Assembly: GCA_037157565.1 (NCBI GenBank)
Contig: JAZHRO010000019.1
Span: forward strand, 59,456,501-59,520,500
Reading direction: 5' to 3'
Length of the DNA: 64,000 nucleotides
Origin: Thalassia testudinum
Lineage: Eukaryota; Streptophyta; Magnoliopsida; Alismatales; Hydrocharitaceae
Shown here: positions 22,068 to 33,322 of the stretch, piece after piece
Layout: the number at the start of each line of letters is the position of its first letter
Numbering within the stretch: the first letter of the stretch is position 1
Program-made: the position numbers and the translations under genes
Notes under the pieces: model-generated
Seen by the model: only the letters and a program-made list of their open reading frames with translations
The model's database searches: none
What the model was told of the DNA's origin: nothing

Positions 22068-23778
22068 AGCTGAACTGAGTCCGGAAAATGACGTTAAACA
22101 TAGCGCTGGTTGGGAGGCAACCCAATACTTTGTACAGGTAGCTCTACATCCATGTATTCATGCTGACCTAGATTAACAAGCGTAGTTAAGTGATATCCCC
22201 TCCTCTTGCTTATTATATTTTTATCTTCATGCATACATTTCAATGAGAACATTGAATGAATAGGCATGGGGGGGTGGACATTGCATGTCTAATTTTTATG
22301 TCAAAAAAAAATTGCATTTAGGAATAAAGAATTTTTATTAAGGTTTTATTAGGGATTTACTCTTAAGTTGATTCCTGAGTTTAGAATCTAGTACAATTTC
22401 ACACTTACAAGTAGAATTTGCAATGGATCCTCTGTGAAGATCGATAAACATCTTTAGTTTGTCAAGAAGAAGCAATGCTTCTTCTCCTAATCCCTTGGAC
22501 AGTAATTAGGGAGTTAGGCAAACTATCTTCTAACAGATCCACTAAATAAGTGTGAAGTGAGAGTAGCAAGTCTACTGGTGCTCTAATGCTAGTATGAGGA
22601 ACATTAACATCTGAATAATTAAATAATGATACTCGAAGTTAGACATAGTTTTCACTCTCAGTTTCTGTGTATAAGTTCTTAGTGTAAATCTCTTGAGAGC
22701 CACCAAATAAGGCAAATATGCAGAGAGCGAGTTCTTATAAAGCTAGGAATACAGTGGATGGTCATGACCGTCTTTTATGGAATCCTTAGTTGAAGGAGGG
22801 TATTAATGTCAAGGTTAGATATACGCTGTCCTATCTATTCCTTTCCTAGTGCCGAGAATAGGCACTTCCACCAAATAAATCACCCAATGTTCTCTTCAAC
22901 ATCCCCCAATCCCGAATAATGCCTCGTAGATAAAAGTTCATGTGCAATACTGTGTTGCGTAGTAGATATTTGGATGCGAAAAAAGAAAGAAAAGAAAAGA
23001 AAAAATATATATATGTACAAAAAAAGAAGAAAAGAGCAGAAAAAAAATGAGTTTATGAGTTAGAGTTTATTTCAAAATAATGAGGCAACAACACCTACCA
23101 CCCTCATGATCCACAAAATAGAGCCTTGACCTACTTTTCTGTATTTCTGCCGCCTGAATACGGGCTGAGAAATTCTGACTTAGTCGTAGAGTTATCAGAA
23201 CCTAATCAATGTGTTAGTGCTAGGAGAGGCCACCAAATATATTGATAAATTTGGTGAGATTGTGAGCTCAAAAAGAAAGAAAAGAAAAGATAAGATAAGA
23301 AAAAGAAAAAGAAAGAGAAAGAAAGAGAGAGAATGAGTACAAAGGAACTAAAGATAGCACAGTTTCTCACCTCTCTCAGAGTTGAATTATTTCATAATTT
23401 GGAAATATAGGTTCTAAAGTACTAGTTTATATGCAGCATCAAATGAGTGTGAGCCATCAAATACAAATCTACTTTACTCAGAAATTTTCTACCTAAGCCA
23501 AAGCCAGGGTTGAATTTACAAATTATTGTATAATCCCGATTGGAAAAGTTTGCCTATCCCAATAGATTTTTACTAAGGGTTAAGTACAATCTTTAGAGGT
23601 GGATTGACTTTTCACTTGGAACTGTTGCATAGGCTACAACAAAATCCAACTAAAGCTTCAGATGAAAACAAAAGACATCAACCTCTAGTCAAACTCTTGA
23701 TAAAAATTAGTCATGTAGGACCACTTTGCATTTAGTCTTGCATTTGCTAAGGACTAGCAAGATTTAGGCTTGGGGGTG
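22068..23778 (+). other. 3' non-coding segment of Z
   Basis: It holds GGGAGGCAACCC (22112-22123, 45 nt after the stop), an internal polypurine-like tract AGGCATGGGGGGG (22262-22275), two A/G-rich runs (22978-23050 and 23270-23332), and the terminal tract TTAGGCTTGGGGGTG (23764-23778). It is reverse-complementary to 1.4-3.06 kb of E1. No gene is present. Confidence 0.65.
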
Positions 23779-24333
23779 TGATTACACAGCAATCAGGTAG
23801 CCTAAATCGCCTAAATTAAGCTAGATTTTAGCATAACTTAGGAATAATCATTCATAGGCATCGTAATTTGCACAATAGCTAGTTTATTAGTCATATAGAT
23901 AATATTGTCATTTTATGTACTAATAAGAGATTATTTTAATCACAGATGATTCGAAGCTACGGATGTTAGATCATACTGTACATATCTGATCAGAATGACG
24001 ATGGGAGTCAAACGCTTCTGAAATCGTCTCGATCAGAGAACCAGAGCATTGTGAGCAGTCCAAAAAAGAATGGAGATCATGAAGCCAAAGGACAAAGATC
24101 TGAGCCTCAGATGAAGAATCCAACTGTGCGGATGGATCCAGATCAACGATTGCAATCCAACGGTGTAAAAATCAACTCAATCGGAGATCTACATCACCAG
24201 ATACAAGGAAAAGAAGATGGACGGCCATGATGGTGCCACGTGGAGCCATCACAGCCACCCCCTCATCACCACCCCATCTGAGAAGGCTACCCTCACGTGT
24301 TGTGGGCTATTGGATCTTCATCCAATGGCCACG

Positions 24334-26224
24334 AGCTCATCAAAGGCAGTTCCAGCTCAACCTAGCTCCAGCTAGGTTAGGGCCAGCTCAACTGAGCTCA
24401 ACTACCTAAGCTTGGCTACTTGCATAAGAACTAAGTAGCTAAGCTTAGTAGTTGAGCTCCCCTTGAAGCTACCTCAGCAACCCCAGCTCCTCTTCTTCAA
24501 CTCTCCTCCATGAAACGCTAGCTCCTCCAGCTCTACTCTACCAGCTAAGCTAGCTTAGCTAGCTTAGCTAAACTCTACTCCACCAAAAATCTCCATGGCC
24601 ATCCACTCTTCAACCCTTAACCCTAACCAAACCCTAACCCAACCTATCGTTGGTGCCAACCCACACCAACCACCACCACTCACACCCCTTCAAGTTGGCG
24701 CCAAAAACACCACATGCACCCCTTCCTTTTGGCGCCAACTTCCCCTTGAATCCTAACCCTACACATCACCACCTAAAGCCATCCCTACCACCCAGCTAAT
24801 CCCTTCTAGAAACCTACACTTGGCGCCAACCTTAACCCCCCTTAACTACCCTAAACCACACCCTAGTTGGAGCCAAAATACATCACCCACACCCCCTCAT
24901 TTTGGCACCACCTATATCTACCCTTAATCCCATAACCACCACCAAATAAAGCCATCCCAACCCTTCCTAAAAGCCACGCCACCTAACCCACCTAAACCCC
25001 CTTTAGTTGGGGCCAAAACACCTAACCACACCTCCACACATCCCTATAATTGGCGCCAAATAAACATAGCCATCCATCTCCTAACTACCACCCTATGACC
25101 TAATCCTAGCCCTACAACACACCTAACTAAACCCTTAACCATAGCAACCACCTAGAGCTGGTACCAACCACCAAGTGCCCTTCCATTTTGGTGCCAACAA
25201 CCCTAGCCCTAGGATCCTATAATCACCATCTAACCCCCATCATAGCCGTCCATCCTATAACTAACCTTACCCCCCTCCTACTCTTATAAAAACCCCATAC
25301 CACCACCATTAAAATCCAACCTTGCCTACATTTTTTCTACCCATATTTCCACCTACATAGAAGGTCAAGAGGAGAATAAGAAGAAGAAGATTAAGGGGAT
25401 ACTTTGTCCCCTTGGTGCCTTCCCCTCTTTTCTTCTCTTTTGTGCCCATGCCAGCCAAGAAAGGAAGACAAGCATTGGAGGACAACCTAGGGTACACGCC
25501 TACCCTAGGAAGAGGATGATTTGAGGGTGGTACACTACCACCCTTTGAGGAGGAATCAAAGGTGGTCCACACCACCTTTTGGAGGAGTTCTTGGAGTGGG
25601 AGCCACCCACTCTAGGAAGGAGAAGGCACACCCATCTAGGGTTTGCCTTTGGAGGACATCTAGGAAGGAGAAGGAGCCCTTTTCAAGCCTAGGAGCCATT
25701 GAGCTTGGAGCAAGGAGCTTCCCCTCTTCACCATCATTTCAGGAGGTATTACATTTCTTTTATTATTTGTTATATTTATTCTAGTAGCAGAAGCATTCAT
25801 CTACTAGGATTTTTGTAAAACACTCTTTCTCAATTAAAAGTTGCCTTCTTTTTAATATAGCTTTTGTTGCAATTCCTTTTGTTATTTTGTCTCATTATTC
25901 CTAGTGCACAAGCACTCTTTCTTTCTAATTACCCTAGGCCTCCACGTGCCTAGGGTGAGCTTGGAAAGAATCAACTTTTGTCACGTAGATATTAGCTATT
26001 AGGGTTAGTCTTTTTCAACAAAACTTTAGTGATCCTGTTATTTCAAAAATCTAAAAAAATTCACCTATAAAACCAAAAAGAAAGTTGAGTCCCTTCTAAA
26101 GCAAGAGATTTGATTTAGCAATCAATTTTGCCTCCTTGGATGACCCTAGATACCCCACTATCTAGGTTATAAATTTTAAAAGAGAATCCATTTTTGTATG
26201 TTGCAACGACTTAAAACCCTAAAT
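24334..26224 (+). repeat. LTR-like block W nested in the Z 3' LTR
   Basis: This block has a TATA box, TATAAAAA, at 25285-25292, preceded by an array of TTGGCGCCAA palindromes and a telo-box AAACCCTAA (24629-24637), and followed by a transcript-like leader. Alternating agct/tagc words occur at 24340-24560. I take it as a solo LTR or fragment of another family. Ends are approximate and no TSD was found. The open frames at 25309-25784 are not convincing. Confidence 0.5.
24645..25205 (+). promoter_or_regulatory. array of TTGGCGCCAA palindromes upstream of the W TATA box
   Basis: Four GGCGCC cores in a TTGGCGCCAA context (near 24665, 24731, 24822, 25051) and about six near-matches (for example TTGGTGCCAA, TTGGAGCCAA, TTGGGGCCAA) occupy about 560 bp just upstream of TATAAAAA. 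The core resembles E2F-type sites. Function is inferred only. Confidence 0.6.
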
Positions 26225-27040
26225 TAACAAATCGTGCAAAAACGTGATCAGATGGCTGCCGATTAGGCGATAAAACGAGGTAAACGGGCACACAAAAAAG
26301 AGAAGGGGCACGTGCAGAGGAGCGGGAGTCGTGCGATCGTGGATCAAGGGCTTTAGGCATGCCACGTATTAGCACGAGGTTAAATTCAAGCAATAAGAAG
26401 GCTTTTGAAGGTGCTTTAAGGCCTAATCAGGTCTGTTGATCTCCTGATCGACGAATCTGATTAATCATAAGGTTGTTGCACAAGATAAAGGGCTAAAATG
26501 CCCACTTTGTCCCTCATTAAAATTATAAAAGAAGGCCCAAGGCCCCCCAGTTGAAGTTATCTCTTCCATCAACTCCTGCTATCAACCTCTTCTTCCACCT
26601 TCTTCTACGATTTCCTGCTTCTGCCTCTCTGCAACTCCGACCTTGATCCTGGCACTTTGGATCTGAGGTGCTACTGCATCTCGCACAAGCATCCTTCAAG
26701 CGACGTCGTGCCTCTGCCTCCTATCTCTCTCTCTCTCCCTCTCTCTTTCTATCTATCTGCTATCTGTCTATTTCTATTAACATTTTCTATTGTGAAAAAC
26801 TCTATCTAATTGCAATAAAATTTTGATTCTCTAGATATCTGCTTTATACATATATACATACATATATATCTAGTTAGAATTAGTTTTATTGAAAAGCTTC
26901 TGCAAAAATCGAGATTGCCTCCCTGTAAATGACCCGGCACTCACCAAAATTTATAAATTTATTTTTTGACGTGTTTTCACATTATACTATAACTAAATAA
27001 TCTTTTAAAGCGTGATTTACGCATCGGACAGTAATGAAGC

Positions 27041-27800
27041 TTAGGGAGAATAGAGATCAAAAGATACTGTAGCCAAATTTATGTCGATGAGTTCAAAGAA
27101 CGGTTTGAGTCTCTAACTGTTCATGACCAAAGGTTCTGATTTGTGGCTAAGTTCACTGATTTCAACTGCTCCATTTCCAAATACTTGTCTCACAAGGAAT
27201 GGTCCAATCCATTTTGAAGAGTAACACTTTATGACCAGGATGAAAGGATTTTCGTGAAATGTGCTTGTCATGGAAGGCTTTCACCCTCTCTTTGTAGATT
27301 TGCAAGTTCTCGTACGCGTCATTGTGTAGTTCCTCGATCTCACTTAATTGCAATCGACGGTGAATTCCAGCCTTCAAAAGATCTAGATTGCACTTCCATA
27401 CTGCCCAATAGGCTTTATGCTCCATTTTTACGGGGAGGAGACATGCCTTCCCATACACGAGTCTAAAGGGAGACATGCTTAATTGGGTCTTATGGGCGAT
27501 CCTATAGGTCCACAAGGCTTCTAGAAGGTGGGCAAATCAATCCTTCATATCAGGCCGAATAGTGACTTGAAGGTTCTTCTTGATCTCCCTTTTTGATAAT
27601 TCAACCAATCCATTAGTCTAGGGGTGATAAGGAGTCAAGATACGATGCGACACCCCATACTTTTTCATTAGGGACTGGAAGTGCACATTTGCGAAGTGGG
27701 TCCCTCCATTAGAGATGGTAGCTCATGGAATACCGAATCGAGAGAAAATGTGCTGATGAATGAATTTATTCACAAATTTATGATCATTGGTTTAGGTTGG
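27041..27800 (-). pseudogene. Athila-type integrase fragment of element D
   Basis: Minus-strand reading from 27800 gives FVNKFIHQHIFSRFGIP, the second catalytic region with HFAN, KKYGVSHRILTPYHP, then SMSPFRLVYGKACLLPVKME, RVKAFHDKHISRKS and, after a frameshift near 27205, GPFLVRQVFGNGAVEIS and RLKPFFELIDINLATV, ending at TAA (27041-27043). This is the C-terminal two thirds of an Athila integrase. The N-terminus is cut by element A at 27805. Stops and one frameshift make it non-functional. The split lies a few bases after the stop codon, where Z inserted. Confidence 0.8.
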
Positions 27801-27804
27801 GATG

Positions 27805-28152
27805 TGATGATAACGTCATCATCAGCCATATTTAGCTTTAATTAGTCATAATCAAGGAATAAATGCTCCTACATAACCACCAAAGAGATGTAATTCATTG
27901 CATAATCATTCTGAGGGAAAGATAAGAAAAGAGGGGTAAAATTGCAGTTTTAATAGCATATCTCAATTACAGAATAATAACGGCATTTCTCAGGGGCTAA
28001 TCAAAGGTCAAATGTCTTAAATGTATAACAAGTAGATCCATGTAGACAAAAAAGGGTTTTCACGTGTTACGGGAATTAAATGACATTTGAAATCCTAAAA
28101 ACAAACCCGCTTAATCTACTGAGGTTCTGGTCAGGATAAAGATTAAGGAATC
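27805..28152 (+). repeat. truncated 5' LTR of element A
   Basis: It starts with the near-palindrome TGATGATAACGTCATCATCA and matches the first about 345 bp of the 3' LTR at 37057. It then stops at GGTCAGGATAAA, where 3'-type sequence begins. It is inserted in the integrase of D. Confidence 0.75.
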
Positions 28153-29033
28153 TACTTAGTTCTAGACCAAATCAAAAGAAAGAAATAAAAGACAAAAGTG
28201 CTAAGAGATACAGAGATTAGTATGAACATTGATCTTAGGCCTCTTGGGCTTGTTTTAAGTTTAAAAATTCATGTATTCGTTAAGATCTGGATAGTCCTCA
28301 AGAGGTTGAGGAAAATGCGAAGCTTAAGTATTAGGTCTAAGGATTAGGGATTATTCAGCCTCGTTAACTGACCTCTGGTTTGCGAGACTTGGTAACCTAA
28401 GCACCCTAATCCACACACAGTCAGTTTCAGTGCGCTTAATTATCAAAATCACGTAAATGTGTTAATTCTGTTCTAAAAAGCTACCTAGATTAGGAGCGGC
28501 TTAGCAACACAAGTTGATTTGGACGAGTTCCCGGTGTGGAGAGGAGGGAAATTCCCCTCGAAGATGCGTAATAACATACCGTCACCTCGGTGCTTATCTC
28601 CTAGGATATCTAAATATCCTACCGAGGGCAGGTAAGCACCTTGTGCTAGTTCAAGTGCCATGGGCGGGATTATCCCGAAATGTCGATTGCCAGGGCTAGA
28701 ATTTAGTTGTAAAATGCCATGGGCAGCACTATCTCAAAGTGTCGAAAGCCAAGGTTCTGGGGGTTGTCATGGGTGGTGTTGTCTCAAAGCATCAAAAGCC
28801 AGGGGCCCTACGAGGATTGATGGTGGGAGGTAGGAATCCGATACAGATCGTGTTGTAAAGCCAATCTGAAGCTAGAAATAAAGAAGAAAAAGAGAGAGAA
28901 AACTCTCCAAAAAATGAAAAAATTCTTCTATCTCTCTCTTACAAAAACGCATTGTAAACTGAACCTGGACTAAACATGTTTTAAGCATGGGTACTTTAAC
29001 CTGGGAGTCCAATGAACCTTAGGTTAGTTTCGC
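28153..29033 (+). repeat. misplaced copy of the 3' non-coding segment in element A
   Basis: It matches 30998-31271 plus 36212-36835, the two halves of the normal 3' segment around the nested Sirevirus. It occupies the place where the rest of the LTR, the primer site and the leader should be. It includes the hairpin TAGGATAT-ctaa-ATATCCTA (28602-28621) and three degenerate repeats of about 65 bp (28655-28810), each with ccatggg...tctcaaagt-tcgaaagcc words. Confidence 0.7.
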
Positions 29034-30508
29034 GGATCCGATTACTAGTGTTCACAATTTTGAGCCAGCCCTAGAAAATCAAGAGCCTGGTTCACCAAGC
29101 TTAGATTTCCTAGACACCTGTGATACTAAGATTGAATCAGAACCTCTCGAGGGTGTAATTTCCATCCCTTATTCTGATAAGGTGACTCTCGAGAGCAATT
29201 CTGACAGCCTTGTAGAGCCCAACCTAGATTCTAGTGATCCAACTCACACCCTTAACCTAGAATCTGGATCTAAGCTTTATTGGGATGATTACAAGGCCCA
29301 ATGTGATGGAAATCAGATTTTGAATTTGGATTATGATTATGGGCCTGTATTTTATGAGTGAACCTCTCCAACCTCCTCAGAAATACAGATTGATTTTTCA
29401 AAAGTCACGCCAATCTATGATATAGAAACCAAGGAGCTGGAAAAGTTGGGTTTTGATTGGGTCTTCCCTACAAGCCAAGAACCCGAGCCTATGCCTAATA
29501 GGGACACCTTTTTGAGTTCGGATTCTGAGAATAGGCTAGACCCAAGTCATGTTGCTGCTTCTCCACATCTTGATTTACTCTGTGGTGGAACCTCAAATCT
29601 GGAATCAGGTTCAGAGCATGATTCTTGCAAGTTCTCCGATGATTTCAAATCTTACCCTGATTTTAGAGAGCTGTTGTTTCTTGATGATTAGAAGCCAATC
29701 TATGACCTCAGCATCCATGATCCATTCTTTGATTCTGACTTTGAGGTCCCTGATCCCAAGATCACTGATTAAAAATCAGGTTCCATTGAGATGGAATCAT
29801 TTCTTTTTGATCCTAAAAAATCAGAAACAGTAATTGCCGATAGTGTTTACAATCTAGAGTTTGAATCTTTTGTTGACTCAAATTTTCTTGATCCTATAAA
29901 CACTCTCCAGGCATTTACATTTGATTTTGATGGGCTCTATAAGGACTCTCTAGATATACCTACCTTTGAACATTTTCTAAAGGAGCCTCACATAAAGTTA
30001 TTCTTGAAGCCACCTCTTCTACAGCACATACAGAACCTTCCCAAACCCATTTTCAACCCTGACTCGCAACCAAACTCAATTTCTACTTGACTCTCCTCTT
30101 AATAATCTAGTAGCATATGATTCCTTGCCATATTTTGATCAGGTTTCAAACTTTGATCAGACTACTAATCACATCCCATCATTCTCTGATCACTCCCGTA
30201 GGGATCTCACATACTCCACTGATTCTTTCTCTTTTGAGGATCCCTACTCTGACCAGGCTGATCTGACTCAGCCAAACCCTAATTTTTCACTTCCACATCA
30301 TTCTGAGCTTTACCATATCTGGTGGGCATCGCATCTCTTGATTCACATCTATCAACTTGCCAGATTGATTGGGTTTGGCCTGCATCATCAGCCTGCTAAT
30401 CTGAACAAGCACCTGGTTGGACCAACTAGGCTTTTGATCAAGGTGCTTGTTCTACAAAACTTGTCTGATTTGATCACTCCTTCTCCATACCATTTTTTGC
30501 TCGACTAA
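29034..30508 (+). pseudogene. ORF-A: unidentified acidic protein of Athila-type non-autonomous elements
   Basis: One frame runs from 29034 to 30090 with stops near 29359, 29689 and 29770, then shifts frame near 30100 and continues to a TAA at 30506-30508, about 490 codons in all. The product is rich in D, E, S, P and F. Recognisable blocks, each also present in the second copy on the minus strand at 63961-62720, are EPALENQEPG, SEIQIDFSKVTPIYD, ELEKLGFDWVFP, SQEPEPM, and NKHLVGPTR near the end. No zinc knuckle, protease, polymerase, integrase or transmembrane segment is visible. It lies directly before the GGGAGGCAACCC motif, where D and Z have the end of integrase. Function unknown. Confidence 0.6.
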
Positions 30509-31271
30509 AGACATTGAATTTAGCGCTTAACGGGAGGCAGCCCGTCATTCCAAAAACCTGAGATCCTTCTATACTTCATGTCTATTGCACTTTGAGTTCA
30601 GTTTTAGAATAGTTAACTCCACCTCTAGTACTCATACTAGAGCTTGAAATCGTCCACAACAGTCATCTCGACCCATTCGCCCACCCATTTATCCCGTTCT
30701 AATCCCTAAACCTTAACTATTTCATACCCTCCGTTTACAATGAGGACATTGCAAAACTTAGGCATGGGGGGTGGTAAAGTGCAAATACATAAAAATTCAA
30801 GTTTCTGAAGGATTCTCACAAAAAAATACATATTCCAAAAAACCAAAAAAATAAAAAATTAAAAAAGAACAAAAAAAATTGGGAGAAGGGAGGAAATTTT
30901 GAAAGATTAATTTGCATATCATTTTTGAGGAGAAGGGAGGTGATTTAAAATGTTTAAAAGGAGCAACAGTTTGAAAGAAAAGAGTTAGTCATTAGTAAAA
31001 GATTAAGGAATCTACTTAGTTCTAGACCAAATCAAAATAAAGAAATAAAAGACAAAAGTGCTAAGAGATACAGAGATTAGTATGAATGCTGATCTTAGGC
31101 CTCTTGGGCTTGTTTTATGCTTAAAAATTCACGTATCCGTTAAGATCTGGATATTCCTCAAGAGGTTGAGGAAAATGTGAAGCTTAAGTATTGGGTCTAA
31201 GGATTAGGGATTATTCGGCCTCGTTAACTGACCTCTGATTTATGAGACTTCGTAACCTAAGCACCCTAATC
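30509..31271 (+). other. 3' non-coding segment of A, first part
   Basis: It contains AGCGCTTAACGGGAGGCAG (30522-30540), GAGGACATTGC followed by the internal polypurine-like tract AGGCATGGGGGG (30759-30772), and A-rich runs to 30890. It is interrupted by the Sirevirus-like element and resumes at 36212. Confidence 0.7.
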
Positions 31272-32980
31272 TATAGAATTCTTCCCTAAAAGGAGGGGTG
31301 ACGTAATAATTGCGGAAATAAAATATAAACAATCTCACAAAATACAATCACACAAAGTACACAAAGATTTTTAGGTGGAAACCCAAACCGGGTGAAAACC
31401 ACCACCTAACCTCTCGAGTTAGGATTTTCCGATCAACCAAGTTGATCACAATCCACTAAACGAATCACTTTAAACGAGGGTGATTCAACCTCAATTACAA
31501 CCACGCTACAAGTGCGAGGGTAGCGTTCCTCAACCCCTTCTCTCCACGAGAAGGATTTTGTCCCACGAAGGAGACGGGAATTCGCAAAGCGAATACCCAA
31601 CCAAATAACAAAGATAAAATAACAAATAATCCTATAGATCCAACAAAGTAATTTTAAACCTAAGCTTCTATAGGAATTAAGAAACTCCCCTTTGCAAGGA
31701 GTGCGTCGAGTCGATGATGCGGGTGCGTGAGCCATGCGATGGCGCAACGTCGCTCTCGTGAACTATGGTGGGAGAGCGGGTGCGCAAAACAGCTTGATGC
31801 TCTCTAGATGAAGAATTAGAGCTTGGAGAGCAAGAGAGACACAAAATGGTTTGAAAGTGTATTGCAAGGTGTGTCTTGTGTATCTAGGTGTATGATGGTG
31901 TGCAAGAGGTTCCCCTCTATTTATAGAGGCCTTAGGAAGGCTTTTGATGGCATAGGAAAGGCTCCATAGCCGTTGGGTGCAAAGCCCAAGTGAATCAACC
32001 CGAAATCAAGAACAATCATTGCACTGACAGGGTAATCAGACGTCTAATTCTGGCATCAGACGTCTGGAAGACCACTTTAAGACGTCTGATTTCAAGGTTA
32101 GACGTTTGATTTCGTGCGAGTCTCTTCCTGACTTGAATCAAATCTAAACAGGGTTCTACCGCAAGTCCATCAAACGACATACAGGACGTCTGGCACTATG
32201 TCTGGACGTCTGGAAACCTACTTTTTCGAGGGAATGAATTTGCAACGGCTAGAAAATCTCCGAGAAGAGATTTTCGTGTCAGTCGAGGCAAAACGATCAA
32301 TTATCATACGTCTGGAAGGGCTTAAGGACGTCTGATAAGGCTCTAACAGTCATATCCTTGAGTGTTCGCTAAGCCAGCCAACGGTCCACTAATTGGACGT
32401 CTGGCAAATTCATCAGACGTCTCCTGAGACGTCTGATATAAGGTCTGGACATCTGATTTCATCAGACAGAACTGCAAGGTCCGGCCTAAATGTTTATTAA
32501 ACGTCTGAATCAACAGTTAGACGTCTTAAAACACATTATCAGACATCTGAACTTGGAATTAGATGTCTGGAAATGCTGTTTGAACCCTATATTGGCTTTC
32601 TAAGTTTTCTACAGAAAACCTAAGTATCCTAGGGTTGTGCCGGTGTTCCTAGGACTACTATTGGGGTACTTTGAGGCTCTTTAACATGAATCTAAGTAAC
32701 AAAAATAAAGAGCAACAAAAGAAACGAAAAATACAACAAGTACAAGAGAAGGAAATCTATCCTATTCTTCATCTCCTTCCTTCTTCAATATATCGCTCCT
32801 TGCAAATCTCTTCTGTTCTCCATCAAGCTCCTCCAATCCATCCTGGATGCGAGCTCAAACTTCGTCTAATCATGTCTCCATTTGCAATTGTCTTGAAATC
32901 TAAGACTCCAAGTGCAAATGTTAAATGACACGTGTTTTGTTATCATCAAAACAAATGATCGTGGTGCTCTAGCACCAACA
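31272..32980 (-). repeat. 3' LTR of the Sirevirus-like element
   Basis: On the minus strand it starts TGTTGGTGCTAGAGC at 32980, right after a polypurine tract. A TATA box (CTCTATAAATAGAG, minus) lies at plus 31915-31928. Upstream of it (32035-32550) are ten GACGTC hexamers plus many one-base variants. Confidence 0.85.
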
Positions 32981-33280
32981 ATCTCCCCCTTTTGGATGAT
33001 AACAAAGTCATAAATAATAATGCAAAAAATCCTCCCCCTTTTTAACATTATCAGAAAGGCTTGATTGATTTTAAATTTTCTATAACTCCCCCTTAAAACA
33101 TGCTCTTCTATAAATTTCTTTTAACAAAGGTAATGTTAAATTTTCTATAACTTCCCCTTTTTTTATAACAACAAGATAGCTATTATTTTTCTCCCCCTTT
33201 CTAAAGAAAATTTAGCTACCTTATATCTCCCCCTTAAAAATTGACAATTAGCTTATAATTCTTTTGCTCCCCCTATCTAA
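32981..33280 (-). other. polypurine tract and six further polypurine-like copies
   Basis: The tract adjoining the LTR reads AAAAGGGGGAGAT (minus). Six more AAGGGGGAG-like tracts follow at about 33030, 33088, 33150, 33191, 33229 and 33271. Multiplied polypurine tracts before the 3' LTR are, as I recall, a known trait of Sireviruses and support the assignment. Confidence 0.65.
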
Positions 33281-33322
33281 ATGCTTATGATAAAAGGATA
33301 GGGTAAATAATTTTTACCTCAC

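Larger units (their letters stand above)
23779..27030 (+). repeat. 3' LTR of Z, interrupted by block W
   Basis: 23779-24333 and about 26225-27030 match the 5' LTR. Between them lies the unrelated block W, and about 300 bp of the 5' LTR (19900-20195) has no counterpart. It ends CATCGGACA, followed by GTAAT. Confidence 0.8.

Noticed and set aside
24611..24645. Telomere-like CCCTAA words
   Set aside because: Only a few irregular copies. It reads better as a telo-box in an LTR promoter than as an interstitial telomere tract.
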